Notes: generated by a model not told the origin, from the sequence alone. Positions 48,456 to 60,490 are shown, counted from the first letter of the stretch. The stretch: DNA of 64,000 nt from Ecdyonurus torrentis (GCA_949318235.1 OX439132.1:3531689-3595688); one strand, 5' to 3'. Made by a program: numbers and translations.

Positions 48456-49018
48456 CGACTACAATTTCAAATTTAAAATATAAAAACGTTAAAAGAATTC
48501 TTTCGAACATCTGTTTTGTTTTGTTTTAATGGTTATTACAGGTGATAAAAATAATTAAATAAAAAAAGATACACGATAAGAAAAAAAAAAAACTTTTAAT
48601 AGCAGGAACACTTGTGCGTGGTGTAAAGGTTACATTATTCTTTCAAAACAAAGGGGTTAAAATCTTAGATCCAGTCGAGATTTATTTTTGTAATGGACCC
48701 CTTGCACATCCTTGCGCTTTGTCACCATGTTTGTGGTGCCTAATACATTGTCCAGCATAGGGGGAACATCATTTCTCGTAATTTTCTACATAAAAAGAGT
48801 TTATTTCAACTGAATGAATTTTTCTCATATTCTTGTAGCTTATTAGGAGCTAGAAATAAGGCTTTGATTGAGCTTTGAAGCTTCTTTTGCTATTAAAAAA
48901 TAAAAATGATGTTTTTCCTATGCTGGCCTATGTATTCCTGACCAACAAAATGGTGGCTCTTAAATATGAGTGCAACCGGTCTATAGTGACAAGTAACCTT
49001 GCTGTACAGCATACTTAA

Positions 49019-49343
49019 AGGGCCCCTGGCCTCAAAAACAAATTTCCTCTCAATTATAAATCATGAGATAGGATTATTATAAATAAAAACATTTTATGCC
49101 TTAACCCTTCAGTACTCTCGCAAACTGGGAAGAAAACTTGTAAAATAGACAACCAGTGCTAAAATTTCTATTGTAGACCAGGAATTGATGACGTCATGAA
49201 GTCCTAAAGTTGCCTACTTTACTGTTTTTCAAGCCCAGTTTGTGAGGCTACAGAATGGTTGAAGGATATAATATGTGTATGAATGATGATCCCATCTCAT
49301 CATTTTTATGTTTTTGATTCAATTGTATGAGGCTTGGAGCCCT
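49019..49343. mobile_element. TTAA-flanked element, 325 bp
   Basis: TTAA at 49015-49018 and 49344-49347 surrounds the inverted ends AGGGCCCCTGGCCTCA and (reversed) AGGGCTCCAAGCCTCA. No coding capacity. Its right end also occurs as a fragment at 1796-1872. Confidence 0.85.
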
Positions 49344-49961
49344 TTAACTGTGTAGTATTTCCCTCACGTGTTACAATTTATAGGTTGCATATCGCTACCA
49401 ATTTTTTTTCTGTGTATAGTATCTCTTATTTAAATATTTCTGTGATGCATAATTATCTCTAAATAATAATAATAATAAAAGGCATTTAAAATGAAAAAAA
49501 TAGTCATAAATTTATGATATTTTACAAGAATCATAACAAGTAATTTAAAACTTAAAATTTCCTCCTAACAAAACATTTTTCTGCTTATTTCCACGTAAGT
49601 TTTGCCGCAGCAGAACTACGTCGATGTAAATTTTATTTGCATGAATATTTTGTGCAGTGTATGTAATATGTCTGTCTGTCTACTAACAAGCGAGAAGCAA
49701 AACGACTCACGTTTCTATTACGTAATATGTGATATATAAAAAAAAAACTATAATAATAATAATAATATAATAATAAATTTATATATTTATTATACTTAAC
49801 AAGATTTGGACATGCAATTTTAACTTATAATAAAAGAGCACAATTTATAATACTATTTTAATGTATAATTTTTTAAAAAAATATAATTTTAATTATCATT
49901 AAGAATTAAATCTATAAGGTGTATGATAATTTTGTTTAATTATACGTGTATAATGATATTC

Positions 49962-49967
<6 letters not shown>

Positions 49968-50021
<54 letters not shown>
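49968..50021. repeat. (TA)n microsatellite, about 54 bp
   Basis: Pure tract flanked on both sides by similar ACGTGTATAATGATATTCT-like words, so the flanks are themselves a short direct repeat. Confidence 0.95.
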
Positions 50022-50023
<2 letters not shown>

Positions 50024-50333
50024 GTGTATATTGATATTCTCTCTGTACTTTTGTATTCATGTCTTTCAGGTGAGTTTCTTTCATTGTTGTACACATGTTT
50101 CAGCCCTGTACACATGGTGCGATATTTTCAATAAATTTGATAGAATTGTAATTAAAGTTTATTGTATGTTTGAAAATATTGCACTATGTGGACACGTCGT
50201 AATTAAAGCAAAATTAATTAATTATGTCTAAAATATCATACTGTTTGTTTGCAGTTTTTATTTGTGGAGAAATATTTGGGTATATTTATGTTTTGTAAGA
50301 ATTTAGAATTTCAAACAACATTTTAATTTACTT

Positions 50334-50536
50334 CATGGAATTACGTAATTTATGCTGCGTTTATTATTTTATATATAGCATAAATCTTTTTATTTTAAAA
50401 TAGCATAAATAAATAAATATGCTCTGTAATATATGTTTATGCTATATCATAATTATAATTCAGTGCTACGTAAATTATATTGTTTCCTACTAAAATTGAT
50501 TTAGTATAATTATTATGGATTTAATTTCGTTCATGT
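50334..50536 (+). mobile_element. Family A element, diverged
   Basis: AATTACGTAATTTATGCTGC at the left, ATGCTCTGTAATATATGTTT inside, and TATAATTATTATGGATTTAA then TTCGTTCATG at the right. Confidence 0.7.
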
Positions 50537-51088
50537 TTTAAGTTCAAACATCCATTTTTTTTTCTTTTTTTTTTTTTTTCTTATTTATATTTTCAAAGTC
50601 CTTAAATTTTTTAATTCATTAAAAATACAAAACAAATAAAACCAAAAATGTTGAGCCAGATAAAAAAATAATAATTTCTGACGGTTCTCTTCAAATAAAC
50701 TACAACAATTAAAAAATTAACTTAAAATAAAATTTCCAAGTAAAACTTTTTAAGTTTTTACAAGTTAAAAAGCTCTAAAACACTCAAATAAAAACTTGCG
50801 CCCAACATAATTAATAAATTTGCTATATTGGCTTGTTATTACAACAATGAGAACCCAAATGTGACGTCACTATTTCTCCCTGTATGTTGGTAAACAAACC
50901 ATTGTATTAATTTGCTGCTTATGTCCTACGTCTGCGAGTGCCAATAAAAATGTTAGAAATATAAATAATTTAAAACTTTAGTCTCATTTTTTTTGTCTTT
51001 ACCTTTTTAAGTAGAATAAAATTATATGAAAATAATAATTGTTGAGTATGTATATAGTAAAACAGTGCTATGGTCTTATCAAATACAG

Positions 51089-51567
51089 TATAGGATGTTT
51101 GCATTCATTTTGAAGTCGACGCCATGTTGGATCACTCAATAACATGGGTTGGTATATAGGAAACGACTCATTTTGCCAGTTCAATATTCAAAAGTTCTTT
51201 ATTTCCAATCTACTTACAATCGATTGCAATACAAAATTATATCTGTTGAAAGTTGTACCTGGAATTGTCAACTTATTTGCTAATTATATCTACGAGTAAA
51301 ACCATAATAATACTTATATTTTAACAGTTTTTTAGTTTATTTTTTAGTTCAAAGTTAAAAATAGCAATATTTTTGAGAGCATTGATATTGTTAATATAGG
51401 TTGAAGTAGTATCTCAAGCATGTGAGAAAAATAAATAAATAAAACGATTTACCAAAGAAAATAGTCAAAAAACGAAGTAATATGTCATATGCTGGGCAAT
51501 GTTGTTCATTGATCCAGTATGGCGTCGAAGCGTATTCGGTATTGACGTCATGCGGATACACCTTATA
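51089..51567 (+). mobile_element. Family B element, copy 3, interrupted
   Basis: TATAGGATGTTTGC at the left and GCGGATACACCTTATA at the right, with AAGTCGACGCCATGTTGGAT inside. About 165 bp of unrelated sequence (about 51185-51350) interrupts it between the GCCAGTT and GCAATATTTTTGAGAGCAT words that are adjacent in copies 1 and 2. Confidence 0.8.
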
Positions 51568-51903
51568 AATAGATTATCTATATAATTTGGTGAAAAATCC
51601 TCCATTACACAACATATTTAATTTGATAGCTTTCGGCACGCAACTACAATTGAAAACTGAGTGTGCCTTTGTCAAACAAGAGTTTTTTTTTTCTACATCT
51701 GTAATTATTTCGAAAGCACACACATATAATTACTTCTTTTCTCTATAGTAATCTCAAAAACTATACAAAATGTTCTTTAATATCTCTGTGCTAATAGCAA
51801 CCTTTTTTTTAATATGCAATTAAAATTTAAATGTAAATATAAATTTAATAAAAAGATAATTAAAAATATAAAATAACAAGTTTTATAATTTTAATAGTAA
51901 ACA

Positions 51904-51904
<1 letters not shown>

Positions 51905-51975
<71 letters not shown>
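51905..51975. repeat. (CT)n microsatellite, about 70 bp
   Basis: Pure tract. Confidence 0.97.
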
Positions 51976-51977
<2 letters not shown>

Positions 51978-52644
51978 AAGCACATAGCCTGTTTGTTTTT
52001 AAGAGCCATAAATTTAGATAACTATAAAGTCCACAACAAGAACCTGCATTGTAGCAAGTAGTGATATTTTATAATAATTGTTTGCATAAATATAAAATAA
52101 AATATTTACATACACAAGATATCAACATAAAAAATCACTTTTTTTCAACTTTCACTTCAATATACTGGTGTACCATATATTTTATTACACTATGTATGTA
52201 TGTATACACACAACTTGTAGCATTTAATTATATGGAAATCAAAAGAATGTGTTCGATAAATTTAAATAAAAGTCGTTATATATTAACAAGGACTAGTATA
52301 TAAAATAGAACATAAATTTTTTAAAATATATAGCAAATAAAAGTTAACAATTTATTACTTTTTAATATTAAAACGACATAAAAAACTTTTTTATGTCGTT
52401 TTAATAAACATTCAGAAATAGTTTCTAATTTTTTACATTGGATGATAATTTTTATTGAGGCTGAAAATGAGATATTGTGGAGAGTCGACTTTAAATTGTA
52501 AAGAGGTGACAGTTTTTTTTTTTTTTTTTTTTATTGTGTAATACTATATTTTATATTTATAATAAATAAAGAACTATATTAAATGGATATGGAATATGAT
52601 GAATGATAATCCTTAAAAACATGCACAGCTCTGATTAATTTTGG

Positions 52645-52840
52645 CAGTTTAAAAATACTATATAAGCTGTTCGGTTGAATTTAGTATCTCAAGTATGTGA
52701 GAAAAATAACAATATCAAAAAAAATAATAACCAATTTTCCTAAGAAAATAGCCTAAAACGAAGTCTGAGCAATGTTATTCATTACTCCAGTATGGCGTCG
52801 AAACACATTAAATATGACGTCATGCGGATACACCATATAA
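52645..52840 (+). mobile_element. Family B element, copy 4, 5'-truncated
   Basis: Begins within the GGCAGTTTAAAAATACTAT region and runs through CCAGTATGGCGTCGAAACAC to the end GCGGATACACCATATA. The left terminus is missing. Confidence 0.75.
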
Positions 52841-52997
52841 CAAACAATAATAAAAATGAAGCTAGGGATTCAAATTTTTGTCAAAGGTTTTATAAGAACA
52901 CGGTAAATACATATTATGTTCAGTGAAATGCTGTTATATGTATGTATGTAAAATAACAAGCTGGGGATAAATATTTTGAGTAAACAGTTAGGTTGCC

Positions 52998-53197
52998 NNN
53001 NNNNNNNNNNNNNNNNNNNNNNNNNNNNNNNNNNNNNNNNNNNNNNNNNNNNNNNNNNNNNNNNNNNNNNNNNNNNNNNNNNNNNNNNNNNNNNNNNNNN
53101 NNNNNNNNNNNNNNNNNNNNNNNNNNNNNNNNNNNNNNNNNNNNNNNNNNNNNNNNNNNNNNNNNNNNNNNNNNNNNNNNNNNNNNNNNNNNNNNNN
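52998..53197. other. Assembly gap of exactly 200 N
   Basis: 200 N bordering a TTAC tetranucleotide array. Confidence 0.97.

Positions 53198-53236
<39 letters not shown>
53198..53236. repeat. (TTAC)n microsatellite bordering the gap
   Basis: About ten copies, then a degenerate TTAT/TTTA array to about 53310. Confidence 0.95.
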
Positions 53237-53237
<1 letters not shown>

Positions 53238-53454
53238 AACTTATATGCTTATTTATTTATTTTCTTATTTATTTATTTTATTTATCCATATATTTATTTA
53301 TATTTAAATCAGTGTAGAATCTTCTATAAGGGAGCTGTATGGTTCTGTGGGCTTTATAAATTGCTTTTACAACACAAACGTTAAGGCACTAAATCTTTCT
53401 AGTTAGTAACTTCTTCCAGCGTTGGCGTCACAGAGAGAGAGAGAGAAAAGAAAA

Positions 53455-53563
53455 AGATTTTTGTCTCCAAGCCTCTCCCCCTGTTCTCCATGCCTCGTTG
53501 CTCCCTCCTCACCCCCTCTGTTTGTTGTTGTGCTCCTCCAAGTGCGACCAGCAACACGGTGAG
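53455..53563 (+). promoter_or_regulatory. Candidate promoter or untranslated first exon of RNF181
   Basis: A C/T-rich, comparatively GC-rich island (TCTCCCCCTGTTCTCCATGC onward) ends in CAGCAACACG|GTGAGC, a good donor-like sequence. RNF181 needs at least one upstream exon because its ATG follows an acceptor directly. The link to RNF181, 5.9 kb downstream, is a guess from position and splice grammar. Confidence 0.2.
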
Positions 53564-54245
53564 CACCAGCTAAAGTTAAATCAAAGTTAAAGGTAAATCA
53601 TGGTAGCAATGGTATACCAACTAGAAATTTTCAACCTTGTTCTTGGGGATGGAAATAAGGTTTTGCGAGGATTTGCATAAAAATTGTTACAGCAGAAAAA
53701 TATGATTTTTTCCCCCCGCAATATTAAAATTCTAAATATGTAAAAAAATTTGGGGACAAATAAAAGTGAAACATCTTTCAAAGTTTCTCCCATAAAACTT
53801 CATGTTAATTGAAATTATAATTTTCCCCTCTTATCAGAAGGTCACGGGTTTACAAATTTTTATCAGTTGTTACCAATTACCAAGCACTTTCAAGTATAAA
53901 AAAATTAGGGAGTCTTTACATATTTGGAATTTCATTAATATGAGACTTCTACAGCAAACCTGTAAATCAGCAAAGATTACTGCAAAATTGGTCTGTTGTA
54001 CAGCAAAGTAACTGATGAAAACCTCCCAATCAACAAATTATTTTGCTGCAGTAGTGAAACAATTATGTGGCAACACATAACTTGTAATTTGCATAGATTT
54101 TCTATGTGACCAAATAATAATATAGTTATAGTAAGAATATACACATAACTCTGAAATTCAAAAGTTGGCTCCTAACTTTTTTTTTACGTCAAGTGAAAAA
54201 ATTACCGATGATAAAGATATGAGGACTCAAGAACTGTGGCGAGGT

Positions 54246-54540
54246 ATATAGGGTGGTTGCATTCATAAGTCGACGCCATATGTGAGCACTGAATAACATG
54301 GGCTGCATGGTATGGGAAAATGACACATTTTGCCTGTTTAAAAATACTTATAGCAATTATTTTGAAAGCATGGATTCTGTTAATAGGTTGAAAATATGCG
54401 AGAAATGTAAGAGCAACAACAACAAAAATCTATTTCCCAAAGAAAGTAGACAAAAAACACGTTTGTATAATTCTGAGCAATGTACGTTATTCTTTGCTCC
54501 AGTATGACGGCGAAGCGCATTCACCAGTTTTTTCATGCAG
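54246..54540 (+). mobile_element. Family B element, copy 5, eroded right end
   Basis: TATAGGGTGGTTGCATTCAT, AAGTCGACGCCATATGTGAG and CTCCAGTATGACGGCGAAGC are recognisable. The terminal GGTGTATGC complement is degraded. Confidence 0.7.
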
Positions 54541-55285
54541 AAACTCGTGAAGTAAAATTTCAACAATTTTAAATTCCAAATTTTGCAATCTTCACATATT
54601 TCAAGTTGTCTTAAACATTACTGCGCTAAAAAAAAAAAAAAAAAAAAAAAGCTGTACAGCAAATTGAGTTGATAAAATAAATCACCACTATATTTAACTT
54701 TACGTATACTGCTTAACCAGTGAACAATTTCATTTTTTTTATATATATATTTTAATTTAAATATTTTTATAATATTTATAAATATGAATAAATTTATTAT
54801 TATTAAATGCAAACTAGTTCTCTCCACTTGAAATTAAAATTAACCTAATAAATCATGCTATTTTTCTAACTTGTTGCCACATATATATTCATTCTAAAAC
54901 TAGTTGAAGGGTTTTAAAATTTGGATGATTATTTATGATGAACGGGTTACGTTAGGCTAGGTATAAGCTTGGGTATCCGGTGCGCTGTAGTATCCAATTA
55001 ATTTAAAATGTTCTTATACCGTACGTATATCAAATGTATATATATAAGTAACAAGCTTGCGGAACTTATAGGGAAAGCAAACATTTTAGTAGACCGTATA
55101 TGCTTTTAGATTCTTTGTTTTTGTTTGATTTTAAAACAAATTTAAAGTAAATAAATATCTAGACAAGTTAAGAAAAAATAACTTTGGATAATTTTGACTG
55201 ATGACTTTTTGAATTCTACCTCAGTCAAACACCTTTTTTTTTCCCGTCAATTTTTCATCATCGCAGTTTGTTTGCTGATATATTT

Positions 55286-55291
<6 letters not shown>

Positions 55292-55367
<76 letters not shown>
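55292..55367. repeat. (TA)n microsatellite, about 76 bp
   Basis: Pure tract. Poly-T runs follow at 55400-55422 and 55597-55617. Confidence 0.97.
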
Positions 55368-55372
<5 letters not shown>

Positions 55373-55951
55373 GTATTGCCATCAAAAAACTGAAAGGATT
55401 TTTTTTTTTTTTTTTTTTTTTTGAAAAACTACATTTATTTACAAAATGCATTCATCGTTTAATTTTTTATAAATAAAAAAATCCAATTATGTATATAGTT
55501 AGAATAATTTTTTTTTAATTTAGCCTTCTCCCCTTCCCCCTAAAATTATTTAAAGAATAAATTTTTTTATTAAACTAAGAAAGTACGAGTTTGCATTTTT
55601 TTTTTTTTTTTTTTTTTGTTTTGTTAGACTTAGATTTTCAACAATGATATTTTGAATGTTAAAAAAAAATGGATTTTTTTTTTGCACGAGGTATATAAGG
55701 TTGGAGAAGAGGAGCAAAAAGTGCGATAATTTCAGTGAATTACGAGGGAGATAGATCGATATTGACACACCATATTTATTACACCTCGCATTGCCTATAT
55801 TTAATGGGCGTAATCGCAAAAGTATAAATTTCAAACATGTAAATACCATTTTTTTTTCTTATTCTGATCAGATTATTCAACATAAAATGTTGTAAGTATA
55901 AGTTTATATAAAATAAATATTTATGGTTATAAGGAACCGTATCAGTCATGG

Positions 55952-56061
<110 letters not shown>

Positions 56062-56456
56062 CGTACACAAAACAGCTGTTGTTTAAGTTACAGTGGCTCG
56101 AACACTGTCAGATTTATTTATTTTCTTGTTATTACTTTCAAAGAATAATATTTTGAAAGATTGTTTAAAAATGAAATGATTTATAATTTTTTTTCTCTCT
56201 CTCTCTCTCTCTCGTTCTTTTCGCTATACATATACCGTGTGGTGTTAATTATTATTAGATTAACGCTGCATGGTTTATATATTTTATATTATGAATAATG
56301 ATATAAAAATTAATCATGTTAAATTTATATAATTTACAGCAGTTTAAAATATTTAAAAAACAAACTTTTAAAACGTTCGTGAGAAAATTACAAAACAAAC
56401 ATGGAAAACGTAAAGTAATTTGTTACGTGTAAAGTTACTTATTTTTAGATTGATTT

Positions 56457-56459
<3 letters not shown>

Positions 56460-56554
<95 letters not shown>

Positions 56555-56627
56555 TACTTTTTTTCATTTATTTATAAGATTTTTTGATTACAATTTCACG
56601 TGTGATAAAATAAAAACAGACAAGATG

Positions 56628-56669
<42 letters not shown>
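56460..56669. repeat. Two (CT)n tracts
   Basis: About 92 bp at 56460-56551 and about 37 bp at 56633-56669. A further 18 bp lies at 56197-56213. Confidence 0.97.
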
Positions 56670-56671
<2 letters not shown>

Positions 56672-57596
56672 AGTGTGATGTGGCTTTTTTTTCTTCCCAC
56701 CAAACCCCATATACTTTTCACAGCACGCATTTTAATCTGTTTACACGCATCTTGCTTGGATTAACGACACAGACAAGAAGAAGAAGAAAAAAAAGTTTTT
56801 TTGATATAAAAAAGTTGACATATAACTCATGTGGTTAAGCTTTAAAGATTAAAAAAAAAAATTATTTCCCACAAGATTGAAGCACGCAGTGTGAGGTCTT
56901 CTTCTTTGCGCGATGTTTTTTTAAATAAAAAAATATGGCACCTTATAAAAAAAAACATTATTTTTAACCGGATATGTACTTTTTTATTTAATCAAAAGCA
57001 TTACTAATTGCAAATGTATGGTGTAATAACATTAATGTTTTTTTTTTTTTTGCTTCTTCTTTACTTAATGATCAAATTAACCAAATCATCAACATATTAC
57101 TCTCTTCTTAACTAGAATTTTTATGCTTTAATTAATTTATAATTAATTAATTAAAATTATACATTGACTTTGTTAATTAGGTATACATACATATAGCAGT
57201 CGTACAATCATTGCAACTTCAATTGCTCTTATATCTTTATTTTTTTCTAACAAAAATAGTAAACACAAAATTATTTGGAAATAATAATTATACTGTTTTA
57301 ATTAATTTAATTAATTATTAGTTTTAAAATTTTAATATATCTTGCTCATTGGGGTAAAATATTTTACTAACTTGAAATACGTGAAAATGTGTCTAGTATT
57401 CCTCATTTATATGGCTTTGGTGAAGTACATTTTTCAAAATTATAATAATAAAATCAAATTATATATATAACACCTGTGATTATACGCCGATAACAGTCAT
57501 TTGTATAACAACAGTTTTTTTTAATAGTTTTTAAATACAAAGAAATTAGAGGTGTACGAGCAATATTTTCATCGAGCAATATTTTTATTTGCCCTT

Positions 57597-57834
57597 ATTC
57601 ATTCATTCATTCATTCATTCATTCATTCATTCATTCATTCATTCATTCATTCATTCATTCATTCATTCATTCATTCATTCATTCATTCATTCATTCATTC
57701 ATTCATTCATTCATTCATTCATTCATTCATTCATTCATTCATTCATTCATTCATTCATTCATTCATTCATTCATTCATTCATTCATTCATTCATTCATTC
57801 ATTCATTCATTCATTCATTCATTCATTCATTCAT
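57597..57834. repeat. (ATTC)n microsatellite, about 59 copies
   Basis: An uninterrupted 238-bp tetranucleotide array. The IHSF frame through it is an artefact. Confidence 0.98.
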
Positions 57835-59054
57835 AGTATTATTAAAAATTAAAAAGAATAATTTCTTTATGGTTATGTAAAAAGAACTCACAAAGTAAAA
57901 TAAATTTAAAATTTGTTAAAACACAAATTTCCCCCTCCAATGTTTTTGTATTATTTCAACATAAAGAAAGAAAAATCTTTTTGTTTCGGATGTTGGACTA
58001 AAATGATAAACAGTTCGTATCACGTGTTCACCGCACACATAAACACTGGGTGTTTTCTTTCCCCTTTAACTATTTGAAAACATTTAACAGCTTATTATAG
58101 GTCCCTCCCTTATTGGTTATAGTGTCCTGTCCATACATACATACATATAAGCCCTGAAATACCTCTCTCTGAACTAAAAGTAAAGTCATGATGAGCAAAC
58201 GCACGCACGAGTGTTGAGACGTTAGATATTTATTTACTTTATGGAAGCAACACATCAGTATAGCAAAAGTTTTTACTGCAGCGCGGTCTGCTGCCAGAAA
58301 TAGACGTCTTGTGTATGTGTTTGTGGCCAAACTAATAGTGTGTAGCGCACGCTTCGTGCAAAGCTTTAGCTTTTTTTTTATACTTCACACATTAGCACGC
58401 AATCTGTCTGTCTGTCTCCCCTTGCTTACATCAATTTTATCAATAAAATATTATTAATGAAATAAATTAATTAGAAGCATATTGAAAATAATTAACAAAT
58501 AATCAAGAAAAAAATTAGAAGTTTTTAATCTAAGCGTTGCATTTTGCTTTTATTTATTTTTGCTTACAAATTGGCAAATTGCAATATGTGGCATGTGGTG
58601 TGCTAAAATTTTTTATTGATGTTGCAGTTGCTTCCACAATGCATATAGTATGATAAAAAAAAATACCATCATTGGAGAGTAAACGTATTTATGTTGAAAT
58701 TCTAAAAATTGAGAAGGAAAATTATGATTTTTATTTTTTTAAAATTTTATCATAATTATTTTTGCAAGTCTGAAATACTTCAACTTGAAGTCAGTTCATG
58801 GAGCATTTTGTTATTTCATTTTATTTTCCAAAGAACAGGCTGGCATATTTGAAAACAAAATCTGTTAGACGAGAGCTAAACGAACGAGCTATATATCAGA
58901 TCATCAGACGAGCTATAAAAAGTTTTAAAACTTTTTACCGCTAAAAATTTCACAAAATGTACTTACACGCCATCTATTGGTTAAATTGTGAACTTACAAT
59001 ACAAATGAAACAGGTGATTAAATTTCTAAAACAAATATTTTGCAACTTTGCAAC

Positions 59055-59131
59055 TGTGAATCATTTTGAATGACTTGTGATTTTAGAAGGTTTTGACTCG
59101 ACTGGGTTGATTCTGTGCGGAGTTTCATAAG
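59055..59131 (+). promoter_or_regulatory. Alternative candidate untranslated exon of RNF181
   Basis: A mixed-composition patch ending GAGTTTCATAAG|GTAAAAG, a donor-like site 316 bp before the ATG. It is closer to the coding exons than the 53.5 kb candidate. Only transcript data could choose between them. Confidence 0.2.
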
Positions 59132-59447
59132 GTAAAAGATTGGTTGGTATTATGTACCTGTAAATTCAGTTATTATGATTTGTACATATTAACTAGTCTA
59201 GCTGATCAATGAATTCTTTTTATTATTACCGGTATTATTATTTTTAAATATCGCTTCTGTTTATTATAATTTTAAATGTTCTATTTCCAATTTTCAGTCT
59301 CTTAATTTGTCTTGACGTAAAATTTTATTCTATTGCCGTGAGGAACAACTTAATTGTATTTTAAGTCTATGAGACAAGAGATATACACAATAAAATAAAA
59401 TTGTATATCTCGGTGCCAGTGTTTCAAAGTTCTTTTTGTTTTGCCAG

Positions 59448-59658
59448 ATGACGGACTACTTCGAGGAGATGGGCTGGACACCCCTGGGTGAAGGAGAGAC
59501 CCCCAATCATCAACTTCACCTCGCACGACTGCTACGTGACTCTGGCATGTGGAACGAGCTGGAGTTCCTGAGATCTATGAGGCACGGTGACAGACCACCT
59601 CCCCCTGCAAGCAAGCAGGTAGTGCTGGACCTACCTGACCAAACAGTCTCCACGCGAG
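59448..59658 (+). CDS. RNF181: RNF181-type E3 ubiquitin ligase, coding exon 1
   Basis: Encodes residues 1-70 plus one base of the next codon. RNF181 is a small RING-H2 E3 ubiquitin-protein ligase that accepts ubiquitin from an E2 and passes it to substrates. The start MTDYFEEMGWTP aligns with the MASYFDEHDCEP start of human RNF181 as I know it, and DRPPPPASKQVVLDLPDQTV matches the conserved linker (HLPPPAAKTVVENLPRTV) before the RING. The ATG at 59448 follows the acceptor TTTTGCCAG directly, so the ATG at 59436, inside the intron, was rejected. The donor is GCGAG|GTAAAC at 59659. Total protein length over three exons is 151, against 153 in human. Confidence 0.94.
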
Positions 59659-60245
59659 GTAAACTTGATATCAACTAGGCTGGACTGGAGGTTATCATGC
59701 AGTGAGGTGTGCAGGAGATTAAGATAATTTCTATCTGTACGTTAACATTGCAGGACCAGAGAGTATTTTTATTTTTTATTAAGATGCTTTGTACACTTCT
59801 TTCTATATTATTTCATGCATTCGTATGATTACTATATCGAGGGCTACGTGGCATTTCGGTACTTGTGCAATCTCCGCAGGTGCAATTTTAGCACATGTGT
59901 AATCTACGCCACGCCTACTAATGGCACATCTGTACAGGCTAAGCGTATAAAGATGTTTCAAAAAAGTTAGCGCGGAGAATGTACATGTGCCAAAAATGCA
60001 CCCGCGGAGATTGCACTAGTACCAAAATGCCGCGTAGCCCTCGATATCATACTTGATCTTCTTTGTTCTTGTGATCTTTTTATTTTGCTTCCACACAAGC
60101 AAATCCGCTCACTGGAAGCAGTTGTGTAAAATGACCATCGTGAAACATTATTTGGCGTAAATATGTGTGCTAATAAAATAAAAATAATAATTCGCAATAC
60201 AAAACTGCAAGGACAACACTTGACATTTTTATTTAATTTTTCCAG
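59659..60245 (+). other. RNF181: RNF181 intron 1, 587 bp
   Basis: GTAAAC to TTTAATTTTTCCAG. More than a third of it is a palindromic element (59835-60046). Confidence 0.93.
59835..60046. mobile_element. Palindromic inverted-repeat element in RNF181 intron 1
   Basis: The left arm TATCGAGGGCTACGTGGCAT then GTGCAATCTCCGCAGGTGCA is matched by the inverse at 59990-60046 (TGCACCCGCGGAGATTGCAC, ATGCCGCGTAGCCCTCGATA). Terminal TA is present on both sides, consistent with a TA target. It is GC-richer than the intron around it and non-coding. Confidence 0.85.
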
Positions 60246-60355
60246 ATACTCAATGCCCTGTTTGTTTGAAGAAATTTGAAGTTGGAGAAATTGCCAAGCA
60301 GATGCCGTGCAAACATTCTTTTCATCCTGGGTGCATCACTCCTTGGCTAGAGAGG
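60246..60355 (+). CDS. RNF181: RNF181-type E3 ubiquitin ligase, coding exon 2 (first part of RING)
   Basis: Encodes residues 71-107, DTQCPVCLKKFEVGEIAKQM then PCKHSFHPGCITPWLER. It contains six of the eight zinc ligands of a RING-H2 domain: Cys74, Cys77, Cys92, His94, His97 and Cys100, with spacing C-x2-C-x14-C-x-H-x2-H-x2-C. The PW after Cys100 is the usual E2-contact Trp position. It begins one base into the codon split with exon 1 (G|AT) and ends in phase 0 at AGG|GTAAAA. An open frame that runs on past 60355 is intron read-through. Confidence 0.96.
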
Positions 60356-60394
60356 GTAAAACATGTTCTATATTTAACTTATGATAAATCTCAA

Positions 60395-60490
60395 TTTAAG
60401 GAAAAAAAAACATCGCGGTTAGGATCAATATTAAAGAAAAGGATAGAATAACCAGCAAGAGCCTTACCACAGTAGTAGTTCTATGGAAAG
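60395..60490 (+). repeat. Partial third copy of the foldback arm
   Basis: TTAAGGAAAAAAAAACATCG then CGGTTAGGATCAATATTAAA and CCTTACCACAGTAGTAGTTC resemble, in the same order, the sequence just outside and inside the left arm. The inverse appears at 61080-61205. Confidence 0.6.

Larger units (their letters stand above)
47252..48475 (+). other. fz4: Probable Frizzled 3' untranslated region
   Basis: AT-rich sequence after the stop. The first canonical AATAAA visible downstream is at 47866, at the edge of the inserted minisatellite element. A second lies at 48450. The stretch 48290-48420 has repeated TGTAAATA-like words, typical of Pumilio-bound 3' UTRs. The true end is not determinable from sequence alone. 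Confidence 0.5.

Noticed and set aside
52976..53307. YLLTYLLT frames at the second N gap
   Set aside because: Unknown bases plus (TTAC)n translation.
57552..57852. IHSFIHSF open frame
   Set aside because: Translation of the (ATTC)n array.
59436..59447. Upstream ATG giving MFCQ before the RNF181 start
   Set aside because: It lies within the pyrimidine-rich acceptor TTTTTGTTTTGCCAG; the ATG at 59448 matches the family's N-terminus.
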